This document shows, one piece after another, positions 17,652 through 26,298 of a stretch of DNA of 54,655 nucleotides. The position numbers were made by a program, and so were the translations under genes. The DNA is taken from positions 1-54,655 of the forward strand of contig NZ_RAWG01000021.1 of NCBI RefSeq assembly GCF_003611735.1. Reading direction: 5' to 3'. Every line of letters starts with the position of its first letter. Within the stretch, counting starts at the first letter, position 1. The stretch is from Corallococcus sicarius (GTDB lineage Bacteria; Myxococcota; Myxococcia; Myxococcales; Myxococcaceae). The notes under the pieces are model-generated. The model did not search any database and had not been told where the DNA came from. It saw nothing but the letters and a program-made list of their open reading frames with translations.

Positions 17652-18803
17652 TCAGTACAGCAGGCCGTCCTTGGGTTGCAGGGGCGGGGGCAGCTCCGCC
17701 TCGCCCAGCATCTGCCGCAGGTTGATTTCAATGGTGCGGCACAGGGCCGTCATGGGCGTGTCGCTGACGCCGTCCTCGAAGGGGTCCTCCACGTCGCGGC
17801 CCACCGCGTCCATGGCGATGAAGAGGAACGCGATGATGGCCGTCACCAGGGGCGTGAGCACGCCCAGGTCCGCGACGACGCCCAGGGGCAGCATGGTGAG
17901 GTAGGCGCGCACCATGGCGTGCGGGAGGATGTCGTATTGGCGGGGCAGGGGCGTGTTCTTGATGCGCTCGCACGCGCCCAGGTGGTTGGTCAGGTCCGTG
18001 AGCGTCTCGTCCATGGCCACGCGCAGGTAGACCTTCTCCCCGTGCTCGATGTCGCTGTAGACGCGGCGCATGCGCGTGGACATCCACAGGAGGATGGCGG
18101 CGGGCACGTTCTGCTCCTCGCGCAGCGCCTCCACCACCGACGGCCGGAAGAACGTCACGATTTCCGGGAAGGGGTCCTGCCGGCGCAGGTGGCATCTCAG
18201 CGCGTTCACGAAGCCGATCTGCGCGTAGATGAGCTCTCTTGCGTCCTGGGTGATGCCCTCGTACACGCCGGTGATGATGCCCCGGGGGTGGCCCGCTTCG
18301 GGCGGGTGGAGGAAGGTGGCCAGGTTCGCGCGCCGGGCTTCCGGCTTGCGCAGGTCGCGTGCCTTGCCGAACTGGTCGCGCACCGCGCCGTCGCCCACCT
18401 GGGACCAGGCGGGCGCCAGCGCGGGCCCCTCCGGCTCCACCGCCATCTTGACCAGCCGGGACGCGGCGGAGGGCGTCTCCACGGTGCCGTCGCTGCGGTG
18501 CGCGCGGGGCGCGGGCAGGAAGGTGATGACCTGCCGGGCCAGCGTGCGCGAGGAGTTCACCAGCCCGCCCCAGAGGGTGCGCGCCTCCCACCAGCGCTCG
18601 TAGGCGGAGTTGTTGCGGAAGGCGAGCAGCACGCCCAGCGCCGCGGCGAGCACCGTCACCGGCAGCGCGGGCACCGACAGCCACTTCCAGCCCATCACCT
18701 CGTAGCCGAGCGCGATGGCGAGCGCGGCGATGACGTGCAGCGCGACGGGCCGCCCCGTGTAGCGAAAGACGATGCGCCAGGACAACATCCGACCGACGAT
18801 CAT
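17652..18803 (-). CDS. bestrophin-family (UPF0187) membrane channel
   Basis: A 383-residue integral membrane protein. Family hallmarks: FRNNSAYERWWEARTLWG after the second membrane helix, the ERIKNTPLPRQY segment, and FIAMDAVGRDVEDPFE near the C-terminus, equivalent to the acidic cluster of bestrophins. Hydrophobic segments lie around residues 22-65 and 285-325. Bacterial homologues form pentameric ion channels, with the best studied one conducting cations; selectivity here is unknown. Between the halves lies a soluble insert of about 100 residues (APRAHRSDGTV to HPPEAGHPRG) that is longer than in the simplest members. The ATG at 18803 (MIVGRMLSWRI) gives the usual N-terminus; upstream in-frame codons are Ala/Arg-rich and unlikely to be coding. 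Confidence 0.9.
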   Translation of the reverse strand: MIVGRMLSWRIVFRYTGRPVALHVIAALAIALGYEVMGWKWLSVPALPVTVLAAALGVLLAFRNNSAYERWWEARTLWGGLVNSSRTLARQVITFLPAPRAHRSDGTVETPSAASRLVKMAVEPEGPALAPAWSQVGDGAVRDQFGKARDLRKPEARRANLATFLHPPEAGHPRGIITGVYEGITQDARELIYAQIGFVNALRCHLRRQDPFPEIVTFFRPSVVEALREEQNVPAAILLWMSTRMRRVYSDIEHGEKVYLRVAMDETLTDLTNHLGACERIKNTPLPRQYDILPHAMVRAYLTMLPLGVVADLGVLTPLVTAIIAFLFIAMDAVGRDVEDPFEDGVSDTPMTALCRTIEINLRQMLGEAELPPPLQPKDGLLY

Positions 18804-18953
18804 CGCGCGAGCCCTCACCGCCGGGAGAGCGCCCGGTGCGGGCTGGGATGTAGTGCCCCGCTGTCGTCGCGGCAATGTGGCGCGTCACCTGGGCGGCCTC
18901 CACCGGGGTCCGCACGCCAGGGGAGCGTGCGGAACCCAACGGACGGCCGGCCG

Positions 18954-21185
18954 TCAGGCGCGCGACTTGGAGAAGACGATGCTCGCGCCGGTGTCCGGCA
19001 CCGTCACGGTGAAGGTGCGCTCCACGGACGCGAGGCCATTGCCGCCGCGCGCCGCCAGCTCCAGGAAGAACGCGCCGGAGGCCTTCAGGTGGAAGGACTG
19101 CGCCCAGGACTGCGACAGGGCCTTGAACGCGCCCGCGAAGACGGACGGGGAGCGCTGCTCGTTGTTGCGCAGGTCCAGCAGGCCCGCGCGCAGGTCGCGC
19201 CACCTGGCCACCGTGCCCGGGTTCTTCTGGATGATTTCAGCGAACGTGAGCATGCCGTTGCCCAGCAGCCCTTCCGTGTGCGCGAAGAGGCCGACGAGCG
19301 GGTTCGTCTTGAGGTGAGCGGCCACCGTCTTCGCCGCGTCGGCCGCGGACCAGTTCTGGTCCAGGTACGCGCGCCACAGCGGCGCGTAGACCGACTCCCG
19401 CACGGTGGGCCGGTCCCGGCACGGCACGGAGTACCAGGGCAGCGCCCGGGCCAGCGCGCGGGCGAAGACGGACGGCGCGTCGGGATCCGCCGCGTGTTGG
19501 ATGACGTCGCGCAGCGTCCGGTTGTCCAGCTTCAGCTCCACCCGCGTCTCCACGGCCTTGCCGCCCGCGGCCTCGCGGATGCGGCGGAGCACCTCGTCCT
19601 CCTCGGCGTCATCCAGCGCGCCCCAGATGATGGCCTCGTCCACGGCCTGGCGCAGCTCGTCCTGGCTGCGCTTGCGCGCGTCGTGGCGCAAGAGCAGGTA
19701 CAGGCCCAGGTCGAAGTCCGCCACGGTGGGCGACTTGCGGAACTCGCCCATGTCCGCCTTGAAGTCCGCGGTCCAGAACGCGTCCGGCGTGAGCAGCGAG
19801 CGCGTGTAGCTGCGCACGCCCAGGAAGGAGATGCGCTGGGGCGCTTCCTTCTCCAGGCTGTTGCGCTGCACCACCTGGGTGAGCTGGCGCTCGTCGTTGC
19901 CGCCCAGCGACCACTTCCCCAGCTTCAGGGCGAAGCCCCACGCCTGCGACTCCTGGGTGAGCTCCTTCAGGAGGCACTGCTCCAGCACCATGCCGTCCGC
20001 CTGCATCCGCTGCATCGCGCTGGCCATGTTGCCCCCCACCAGCAGCGGGTGCAGCACGCGGGCCTGGGCGTCGGTGCACACGGTGGACAGCAGCGTCGTC
20101 TGCTCGCGCAGGCGCAGGTATTCGTAGCGGAAGCCCGCGGAGAACTTCGCCTCCGCGAGCTCCTGGACGCGCGTGCGGGCATCCCCGCGCAGCTTCTCCC
20201 ACGCCTGGCGCAGCGCCGTGGTGTTGGACTCCAGCTCCTCGAAGCCCAGCCGGTCCAACACGATGCGCAGCACCTTCGTCTCGGCGGCCGACAGGGTGTG
20301 CGCCTCCAGCTTCGTCAGCAGCGCTTCGAATTCGGCGAGCGGCACCGACAGCAGCCCTTCGAGCACGCGCTCCACCTGGGCGACGACGCTGGCCGGGTCG
20401 GTGAGGTTCGCCTCCACGTGGAGGTCCGCCGTCACGCCCGCCTCGCGCGCCACGGCCTTCTTCACCTGCACGCGCACGCGGCCCGCTTCGGGGCGGGAGA
20501 AGATGACGGCGTAGTCGTCCACCACCTTCACCTTCGCGGACACGGTGGCGCCCACCTTCGCGTCGAAGGCGAGGAGGGAGCTGGCGGACAGGAGCTTCGT
20601 CAGCGCCTGGAGGTTGGTGGTGTAGACGTCCGTCCAGTCCAGGGTCGCGGTGACGGACAGCTCGCCGCGCGCCTGGAAGGAGAAGGCCTCGCCCACGCCC
20701 AGCGCGTCCAGCGACGCCGTGAGCAGGGGCAGCCGGAGCGCGCCCGCGTTCGCCTTCAGCGCGGCGCGCGCGTTCGTGTCCTGGGGGTGCCGGTGGTAGT
20801 CCGCCAGCAGCACGCGCACGTCCCCGTTGGCCGCGAGCGCCACGTAGGGCAGCGGGAAGCCGACCTCCGCCTTCACGCGCGCCTCCACCGCGTACTTGAG
20901 CCAGGCCTGGTCGCCTCCGAAGACGAGCGGCGGGGCCAGCTGCGTCGCCGGGTCGCCGGGCTCGCTGCCCACCACGCCCGCCGCGTCCACGTCCGCCGGG
21001 GCGTCGTAGCCTTCAATGAAGCCCCGGGCCGACACGTCGAACGCGAACGTCAGGGGCCCCAGCTTCTCACCGGCGGGCAGCGCGTAGCTCGCGCCCGGCA
21101 GGTCCACGCGGATGTCGGAGCCCTTGAGCGGCGCGTCCGGCAGCACCTTCGACACTTCGTCCAGCAGCACCAGCTTCCAGGCCAT
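18954..21185 (-). CDS. large hypothetical protein, 743 residues
   Basis: I do not recognise this protein. It begins MAWKLVLLDEVSKVL after a clear GGGGAGGA site (about 7 bases spacing), has no signal peptide or membrane helix and is mostly acidic. The N-terminal third looks beta-rich with repeated LPLLTASLDALGVG-like strands and a DWTDVYTTNLQALTKLL segment; residues about 255-420 are long amphipathic helices (LAEFEALLTKLEAHTLSAAE, LRQAWEKLRGDARTRV); the C-terminal part mixes helices with a final beta strand pair (VERTFTVTVPDTGASIVF). It is monocistronic: 150 bp from the bestrophin start and preceded by a terminator-like hairpin at 21267-21307. The repeated mention-like beta segments suggest a structural or sensor role, but no function can be assigned. 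Confidence 0.7.
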   Translation of the reverse strand: MAWKLVLLDEVSKVLPDAPLKGSDIRVDLPGASYALPAGEKLGPLTFAFDVSARGFIEGYDAPADVDAAGVVGSEPGDPATQLAPPLVFGGDQAWLKYAVEARVKAEVGFPLPYVALAANGDVRVLLADYHRHPQDTNARAALKANAGALRLPLLTASLDALGVGEAFSFQARGELSVTATLDWTDVYTTNLQALTKLLSASSLLAFDAKVGATVSAKVKVVDDYAVIFSRPEAGRVRVQVKKAVAREAGVTADLHVEANLTDPASVVAQVERVLEGLLSVPLAEFEALLTKLEAHTLSAAETKVLRIVLDRLGFEELESNTTALRQAWEKLRGDARTRVQELAEAKFSAGFRYEYLRLREQTTLLSTVCTDAQARVLHPLLVGGNMASAMQRMQADGMVLEQCLLKELTQESQAWGFALKLGKWSLGGNDERQLTQVVQRNSLEKEAPQRISFLGVRSYTRSLLTPDAFWTADFKADMGEFRKSPTVADFDLGLYLLLRHDARKRSQDELRQAVDEAIIWGALDDAEEDEVLRRIREAAGGKAVETRVELKLDNRTLRDVIQHAADPDAPSVFARALARALPWYSVPCRDRPTVRESVYAPLWRAYLDQNWSAADAAKTVAAHLKTNPLVGLFAHTEGLLGNGMLTFAEIIQKNPGTVARWRDLRAGLLDLRNNEQRSPSVFAGAFKALSQSWAQSFHLKASGAFFLELAARGGNGLASVERTFTVTVPDTGASIVFSKSRA

Positions 21186-21266
21186 GACGGAGTCCTCCCC
21201 CTTTTGCGAACACGGATGGGCCCCATCGTACATGGCCGCCCCCACGTTGGAGGTCGGACGTGAAGA

Positions 21267-21307
21267 GGGCGCGGGCCCCCTCCCCCAGGAGGAGAGCGCC
21301 CGCGCCC
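21267..21307 (-). terminator. GC-rich hairpin, probable terminator of the hydrolase/lipoprotein operon
   Basis: Arms GGGCGCGGGC (21267-21276) and GCCCGCGCCC (21298-21307) are perfect complements; inside the loop CCTCC and GGAGG can pair again, giving a two-tier stem. It lies 21 bases after the lipoprotein stop on the minus strand. No T-run follows, only TCTTCA, so termination may need Rho or be partial, as is common in high-GC genomes. Confidence 0.55.
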
Positions 21308-21328
21308 GGAGTCAGTCCTGCCTCAGGC

Positions 21329-21850
21329 TCAGGGCAGCATCTGGCGGGTCAGCGTGGCCGGACGCGTGGAGCGCGTCTGCGCCTCGTTGCCCAGCCAGGC
21401 CACCGTCACCTCGGTCGTGTCCTTGAACGACGCGGTGTCCGGCAGGAAGACGAAGAGCCGGTCGGGCGGCACCGCCCAGGTGTCTCCCACGCGCTCGCCG
21501 TTGAGGTAGATCTCCGGCGAGGACGAGCGCTCCAGCGAGCCCAGCGGCTCCTGGGTCTGCACCTCGATGGCCACCGGATCCGCCGCGCGGGCGAGCAGCG
21601 CCGGCCCGGCCATCCGGGTCAGCTCCGCGTCCCCGCGCACCTTGCGCGCGGACACCCGGAGCACCTCCACCGGACGGGCCGCGTCCGGAGACGCCGGCTC
21701 CGCGCGGATGGGCGCGGGGGTCTGGGCGGCCGGAGCGGGAGCGGGAGCCGGAGCGGTGCCCTTGGACTCCTCCGCGCAGCCCGTCAGCGCCAGGCAGGCC
21801 GCCGCCACGAGGAAGAGACGGCTAGCGGGAGAATTCGACGTCGTCGACAT
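21329..21850 (-). CDS. small lipoprotein with Pro/Ala linker
   Basis: A 173-residue predicted lipoprotein with lipobox ALTGC near residue 25, followed by a low-complexity Ala/Pro linker (about residues 32-50) of the kind that spans the periplasm or tethers a domain to the outer membrane. The C-terminal part (about 60-173) looks beta-rich (PVAIEVQTQEPLGSL, RLFVFLPDTASF, TEVTVAWLGNE). No known domain recognised. Its ATG lies inside the end of the large hydrolase gene (29-base overlap), so the two are co-transcribed and probably translationally coupled. A strong hairpin follows the stop codon. Confidence 0.72.
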   Translation of the reverse strand: MSTTSNSPASRLFLVAAACLALTGCAEESKGTAPAPAPAPAAQTPAPIRAEPASPDAARPVEVLRVSARKVRGDAELTRMAGPALLARAADPVAIEVQTQEPLGSLERSSSPEIYLNGERVGDTWAVPPDRLFVFLPDTASFKDTTEVTVAWLGNEAQTRSTRPATLTRQMLP

Positions 21851-24638
21851 AGATGTCTCCAGTGTTGGGGCTGGTGAAGCGCAGGCGCACGGTGTCGATG
21901 TTGGTCAGCGTCACCCCGTTGTTGTTCATGATGAAGGTGTGCAGGGGGATGCGCACGGTGGTGAGCACCGTGTGCAGGACGATGTTGCCCGGCCGCACGT
22001 ACGGCTTGGGGATGACGTCGAACAGCGAGGCGGAGGTGGCCTTGACGGTCGCTCCGGTGGCCAGCTCCACCCGGAAGTCCTGGGTGCCGCTGACGGGGTT
22101 GGACGCGGCCGTCGTCTGGGCCACGCGGAAGGACAGCACCTCGTAGGCGGACGCGTCGCGCTGGGCCACCGGGATGGTGAACGTGGCGGTGGCGGTGTTG
22201 CCCGTCCAGGTGGCGCGCATGACGCTGGTGCTGTGCGGCGCGGGGTTGCTCGCGGTGGCCAGCGTGATGGGTCCGGACGGCGTGAAGCCGACGGCGGAGC
22301 CGCTGTTGAGCCGCGTGTGCGTGTTCTCGTGGTGCGTCGGGTAGATCTTGAAGCCCGCGGTGGACGGGAACGTGAGCTGGCCGCGCATCATGTCCGCGTA
22401 GACCGTCTCGTTCTTCAGGTAGATGCGCGCGAACGCGGACAGGTACGACTCACCGATGCGCTGCTGGTTCGCCGCGGTGATGTAGTCGTTGCGCGTGGCG
22501 GGCGAATCATCGCCGTCCACCGCCCACACCGTGTTGAAGAGGTTGTGGCTGGCGCCATACACGTCGATGGAGCTCTTGGTCCCCAGCGCCCGGTCGTAGA
22601 TCTTCGCGCCGGCGAGCGACGTCACGTCGCCGTCCGCCGCGGGCAGGATGACGAAGTAGGGCACGCCCGCGGGCAGCGTGTAGAGCTGACCGTCCACCGG
22701 CGCGATGGAGGACACGGAGTTGATGTTGAACGCGGTGTTCTGCATGTACGCGGACACCGACGCCTCACCGCCGCGCGAGTGGCCCGACACGGAGATCTTC
22801 GTCATGTCCAGCTTGCCGTTGAAGCGGCCGGCGAAGAAGTTCGGGTAGGTGGGGTACGTGGCCGCGTTGTTGAGGTGCGACCACAGCTCCAGGTGCTTGA
22901 GGATGAGCTGGCCGCGCTCGGGGATCCACTGCGGCACCGCTCCGGACAAATCATACGCGTCGATGGAGATCGCGATGACGCCGTTGCTCGCCAGCGTGTC
23001 GAGCAGCCGCATGTAGCCCATGTGATTGGGCACGCGGTTGGTGCAGGTGGCGTGGTTCTGCGCGTTGTAGCAGATGCGGTGGTTGCCGTGCTGGATGACG
23101 AAGACGGGGAAGGTGCCCGCGGCGACGGCGGTGCCCACGCCCGCGGCGACGGCCGGGTAGCGCACGACGGCGCGCAGGTCCACGTTGGCGGCGGCGCCCA
23201 TGGTGGGGAAGTAGTTGTCGATGGAGTAGCTGTCCTGCCCGATGGGGAAGGTGCCCAGCGCGTAGGGGTCCTGCGCCACCTGGAAGCCAATCTGGTTGGC
23301 GCCATCCAGGAAGTCGACGGTGTCGTTGTAGTTGCCGTCGGTGGCGTAGGCGCCGGGCGTGCTGGCCACGGTGGAGCCGAAGTCCACGACGACGTCGTAC
23401 GAGCCCTTCACGAGCGGCGGGTGCCAGATGACGACGTCGGTGCCGTTCACGCACCCCGACTTCACCTGCTGGATTTCAATGCCGCCCGACACGTCCGTGA
23501 GGCTGGTGTTCAGGTTCCAGCCGAGCACGGAGCGGTGGTTCACCACGTAGTAGGCCGCCCAGGTGCCGCCGGGGTGGCTGGCGGGCACATAGGTGGGATC
23601 CACCGCGCCCCACACCGGGTCGTTGGTGTCCGCGAACGAGTCCGCGAACTGGAAGTAGGGGAAGCTGCTCAGCGGCCGGCCGGCGAGGTCCATCGTGGGG
23701 CCACCCACCGGGTAGATGAGGTAGAGCACGACGCCGGTGTCGATGCCGTAGGACACGACGTCGCTGGCGCTCAACTGGCCCGCGGGCGGGTTGAACAGGG
23801 GACGGCGCGCGATGATGTCGTAGACACCCCGGCGCTGGAACGTGGCGCTCCACGCCGGAATCGTGAAGCGACCGGAGGCGTCGGTGACGACCTTCTTCGG
23901 GGCCGCGGCGAAGTTGTCACCCGACACGTCCGCGAAGGCGTCGCCGTCGCGCCATGCGCGCTGGTTGGGGACGATGGAGACCTCCACCGTCTCGTTGCCC
24001 CGGAAGCCGGAGCCCGTCACGTACAGGTCGCCCCGGCCCGTCTCATGGGCGTTGAGCAGACAGCCGTCCGCGGTGGACGGGTAGACGCGCGGGGTGGCGC
24101 CCACATTGATGGGGAGGTTGAACGCGGCGACCGGCGCGCCCACGGGGAGCTTCATGGGGGGAATCGTCCCCGTCTTGTCCGCCGCCACGGGCTGCGCGGT
24201 GACGAGCAGCGTGCGGCCGGCGAGCGCGGCCTCGGCGCGCTCGAAGCTGGGGAAGCGGTACGGCGACTGGGGCGGGGCCGCGCGCTCCGGGCAGCCCACG
24301 ACGCCGGACTGGAACCAGAGGATGTGCGGCGCGAGCGCGCCCTTGGCGTCCGTCGTCGCGCGGGCGAAGCCGACGGCCTCGTTCAGCGAGGGGATGCTCG
24401 TCGCGTCCAGCGCGAAGCGCAGCTCGTAGACGGTGTCGGGCGCCAGCCCCTGCGCGCCGACGGTGAGCGAGTCACCCGCGGGCAGGACGTCGATGGGCTG
24501 CCCCCGGTCGTTCACGGGCGTGAAGACCGCGGTGGCGGAAGGGATGAGGTTGGGGGGACTGCCTTGTGGATTCGTGCTGCCCAGCGCCGCGGTCGAGAAC
24601 GCGGTGAGCAGCACGAAGGGCCATGCGAGACGCTTCAC
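21822..24638 (-). CDS. large secreted alpha/beta-hydrolase
   Basis: A 938-residue exported protein. The GTG at 24638 is chosen because GGAGG stands 5 bases upstream and the codons after it give a signal peptide (VKRLAWPFVLLTAFSTAALG); a longer frame upstream is Arg/Pro-rich and unlikely. Residues about 25-400 are beta-rich with Ig-like segments (RGDLYVTGSGFRGNETVEVS). The catalytic domain is about 430-760: FVIQHGNH oxyanion region, nucleophile Ser621 in SVSGHSRGGEAS, a likely acid in PAADGDVTS and His in YGASHNLFN. The C-terminal 170 residues form a beta-sandwich (TGDIYVDDVEF) that may bind carbohydrate or polymer. Substrate unknown; lipase, cutinase-like or polymer esterase are possible. It is followed by an overlapping lipoprotein gene. 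Confidence 0.85.
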   Translation of the reverse strand: MKRLAWPFVLLTAFSTAALGSTNPQGSPPNLIPSATAVFTPVNDRGQPIDVLPAGDSLTVGAQGLAPDTVYELRFALDATSIPSLNEAVGFARATTDAKGALAPHILWFQSGVVGCPERAAPPQSPYRFPSFERAEAALAGRTLLVTAQPVAADKTGTIPPMKLPVGAPVAAFNLPINVGATPRVYPSTADGCLLNAHETGRGDLYVTGSGFRGNETVEVSIVPNQRAWRDGDAFADVSGDNFAAAPKKVVTDASGRFTIPAWSATFQRRGVYDIIARRPLFNPPAGQLSASDVVSYGIDTGVVLYLIYPVGGPTMDLAGRPLSSFPYFQFADSFADTNDPVWGAVDPTYVPASHPGGTWAAYYVVNHRSVLGWNLNTSLTDVSGGIEIQQVKSGCVNGTDVVIWHPPLVKGSYDVVVDFGSTVASTPGAYATDGNYNDTVDFLDGANQIGFQVAQDPYALGTFPIGQDSYSIDNYFPTMGAAANVDLRAVVRYPAVAAGVGTAVAAGTFPVFVIQHGNHRICYNAQNHATCTNRVPNHMGYMRLLDTLASNGVIAISIDAYDLSGAVPQWIPERGQLILKHLELWSHLNNAATYPTYPNFFAGRFNGKLDMTKISVSGHSRGGEASVSAYMQNTAFNINSVSSIAPVDGQLYTLPAGVPYFVILPAADGDVTSLAGAKIYDRALGTKSSIDVYGASHNLFNTVWAVDGDDSPATRNDYITAANQQRIGESYLSAFARIYLKNETVYADMMRGQLTFPSTAGFKIYPTHHENTHTRLNSGSAVGFTPSGPITLATASNPAPHSTSVMRATWTGNTATATFTIPVAQRDASAYEVLSFRVAQTTAASNPVSGTQDFRVELATGATVKATSASLFDVIPKPYVRPGNIVLHTVLTTVRIPLHTFIMNNNGVTLTNIDTVRLRFTSPNTGDIYVDDVEFSR

Positions 24639-24787
24639 GGAACCTCCGATGCGGGGAAGGAACCGGCTGCGAACGCCGCCGGTCCCATTCATGGAGTGGC
24701 CACGCCTCCGCGGCACTCGCGATGTCTTCGCGAGGACGGGAGGAGTCCGCTGGGGGGAGAGGGACGAAGAGAGACGTGTCGGGGCGG

Positions 24788-24835
24788 AGTGGGGATTGTA
24801 GCGGGTAACGCCGCAATTCCTAGTCATCCACGCAA
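24788..24835 (-). promoter_or_regulatory. possible sigma70-type promoter for the secreted hydrolase
   Basis: On the minus strand a TACAAT hexamer (24795-24800) lies about 155 bases before the hydrolase start, in the most AT-rich part of the 241-bp spacer. No good -35 is found at 16-18 bases; TTGCGG is only 10 bases away. A further AT-rich stretch around GTAATATTAT (24858-24867) lies near the end of the convergently oriented side. Weak support. Confidence 0.3.
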
Positions 24836-24879
24836 AAGCCACATTCAGCGCAAAGCTGTAATATTATGGCGGCGCGGAC

Positions 24880-26166
24880 TCAGGGCTGTTCGCGGGCCTG
24901 TCCGGGGTCGTCCTGGGTGTCCGCGGTGATGCGGAGGGCCTCGGGGGTGAGGCCCCGCACGCACGAGCGGAGGACGGCCTGGGACGTGTCCACCGGCTCC
25001 AGCACGAGCGAGGACGTCTTCGTCGCGAGTGCCCGAGGCCACTGGCCCTTCTCCGCCCGGGCCGCGTCGACCTCCGCCAGGGCGATGAGGGCCTCGGAGC
25101 GCAGCGCGCGCAGGTCGAGCAGGTCCACGTCCTCGGAGACCTGGCGCATCCACGGGGCGTCGTCCTGGCGCAAGCGCTCCGAGCGCTGCCAGGCCACCAG
25201 GGCCTCCAGCGCGCGGCGGCGCGACTCCTGCGGTTGATCCACCACGGCGCGCAGGCGGTCCGCGTCCGTCACCCACTGCCGCCACTGGCGCCGCCGGGAC
25301 AGGGCGCCCGGAAGCGCGGGCGCGTCCAGCCACTCGGGGGGCAGCGCGGCCCGGGCGTCTTCGGAGAGCAGGTCGCGGAAGGTGATGAGCTGCGCGGCGA
25401 CGGACTCCTCGTGCAGCGTGAGGGACACGGGCGGGAAGCCTTCGTGCAGGCGGGTGAGCTGCGTGGCCGCCTTGCGCTTGCGGGACACGGAGGCCGCGTC
25501 GAGCGCGTCCGCGCAGGCCCTCCAGGTCCGCGCGTAGCCGTGCGCGGACAGCCGCTGTCCGGCGAGTCCTCCCCCCAGGGCCAGCTCCCGGCTGAGCGCG
25601 AGCGCGTCCACGCAGGTGTCCACCCCAGCGTCCGGCTCACCTCGGGCCACGAGCAGCCGCGTCTCCAGCGCCGCCAGCTCCACCACCTGGCGCAGGGCCT
25701 TGCCCACCGCGTCGCGTCCCGCCACGTCCGGCCCGGACAGCGGCCGCAGCTCCTCCGGCAGCCCGCCCGACTCCGCGTGGGTGGCGGCGAGCACCTGCCG
25801 CATCAGGGGCCGGCCCTGCTCCAGCGCCTCAAGGCACGCGGCGGGCAGGTCCGTCACGAGCGAGCGCCCCTCCGTCACGGCCTCGCAGCGCGCGGCGTCC
25901 GCCTCTGAGAGAGGAGGCCGGCTGCCCGTCTGTCGCAGCAGGGCGGGCAGCAGCGACGCCACGGCGGTGCCAAAGGTGCCGGGCCGCGGCGGGGTGACGT
26001 GCGACGGACGCGGGTGCTCCGCGTGGGTCAGCGTGTTCACCTCGCGCGTGAGGCGCGCTTCGAGCGCGTCGGTGCGCAGGTGCCGGTACGCGAGCGCCCC
26101 GAGGCCCGCGAGGAGGATGAGGAACACGCCTCCCATGAGGGTGCGGACGGGGCGCTTCAGGGCCAT
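24880..26166 (-). CDS. membrane-anchored hypothetical protein
   Basis: A 428-residue protein with a single N-terminal membrane anchor (about residues 10-28, MGGVFLILLAGLGALAY) after a basic head (MALKRPVRTL), and a long, mostly helical, extracytoplasmic part. Repeating charged/Leu-rich helices dominate (ALRQVVELAALETRLLVARG, DLLDLRALRSEALIALAEVD). Four Cys are scattered (AARCEAV, AACLEAL, DTCVDAL, RSCVRGL). No domain is recognised. The ATG at 26166 gives the best n-region; an in-frame ATG 13 codons upstream is less likely. A GGAG is 10-12 bases upstream. It lies 132 bp from the end of the FAD-protein gene on the same strand; they may or may not share a transcript. Confidence 0.68.
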   Translation of the reverse strand: MALKRPVRTLMGGVFLILLAGLGALAYRHLRTDALEARLTREVNTLTHAEHPRPSHVTPPRPGTFGTAVASLLPALLRQTGSRPPLSEADAARCEAVTEGRSLVTDLPAACLEALEQGRPLMRQVLAATHAESGGLPEELRPLSGPDVAGRDAVGKALRQVVELAALETRLLVARGEPDAGVDTCVDALALSRELALGGGLAGQRLSAHGYARTWRACADALDAASVSRKRKAATQLTRLHEGFPPVSLTLHEESVAAQLITFRDLLSEDARAALPPEWLDAPALPGALSRRRQWRQWVTDADRLRAVVDQPQESRRRALEALVAWQRSERLRQDDAPWMRQVSEDVDLLDLRALRSEALIALAEVDAARAEKGQWPRALATKTSSLVLEPVDTSQAVLRSCVRGLTPEALRITADTQDDPGQAREQP

Positions 26167-26260
26167 CAGGAGGTGACTCCGGGAGGGGGGCTCGAAATGT
26201 CGCACGAAACCCCAGGCCCCACACCCTCCGGCGACGGAGCCCCACTGCCCGTCCAGCGTG

Positions 26261-26274
26261 GGAGCCCGGGCTCC
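26261..26274. repeat. 14-bp perfect palindrome between two minus-strand genes
   Basis: GGAGCCCGGGCTCC, 25 bases downstream of the FAD-protein stop codon and 95 bases before the next gene's start. It can form a short hairpin on RNA or a dimer-binding site on DNA. There is no T-run. Function is not determinable. Confidence 0.3.
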
Positions 26275-26298
26275 AGGTCATGGCGCCTGTCAGGTCCG

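Noticed and set aside
17490..21263. Long plus-strand open frame opposite the bestrophin and the 743-residue genes
   Set aside because: Same antisense GC artefact; no domain, no ribosome-binding site, and it runs across two real genes and their spacer.
21567..24929. Plus-strand open frame of over 1000 codons opposite the secreted hydrolase
   Set aside because: Composition is Val/Gly/Arg/His-rich with no motif; the minus-strand frame has a signal peptide and catalytic triad.
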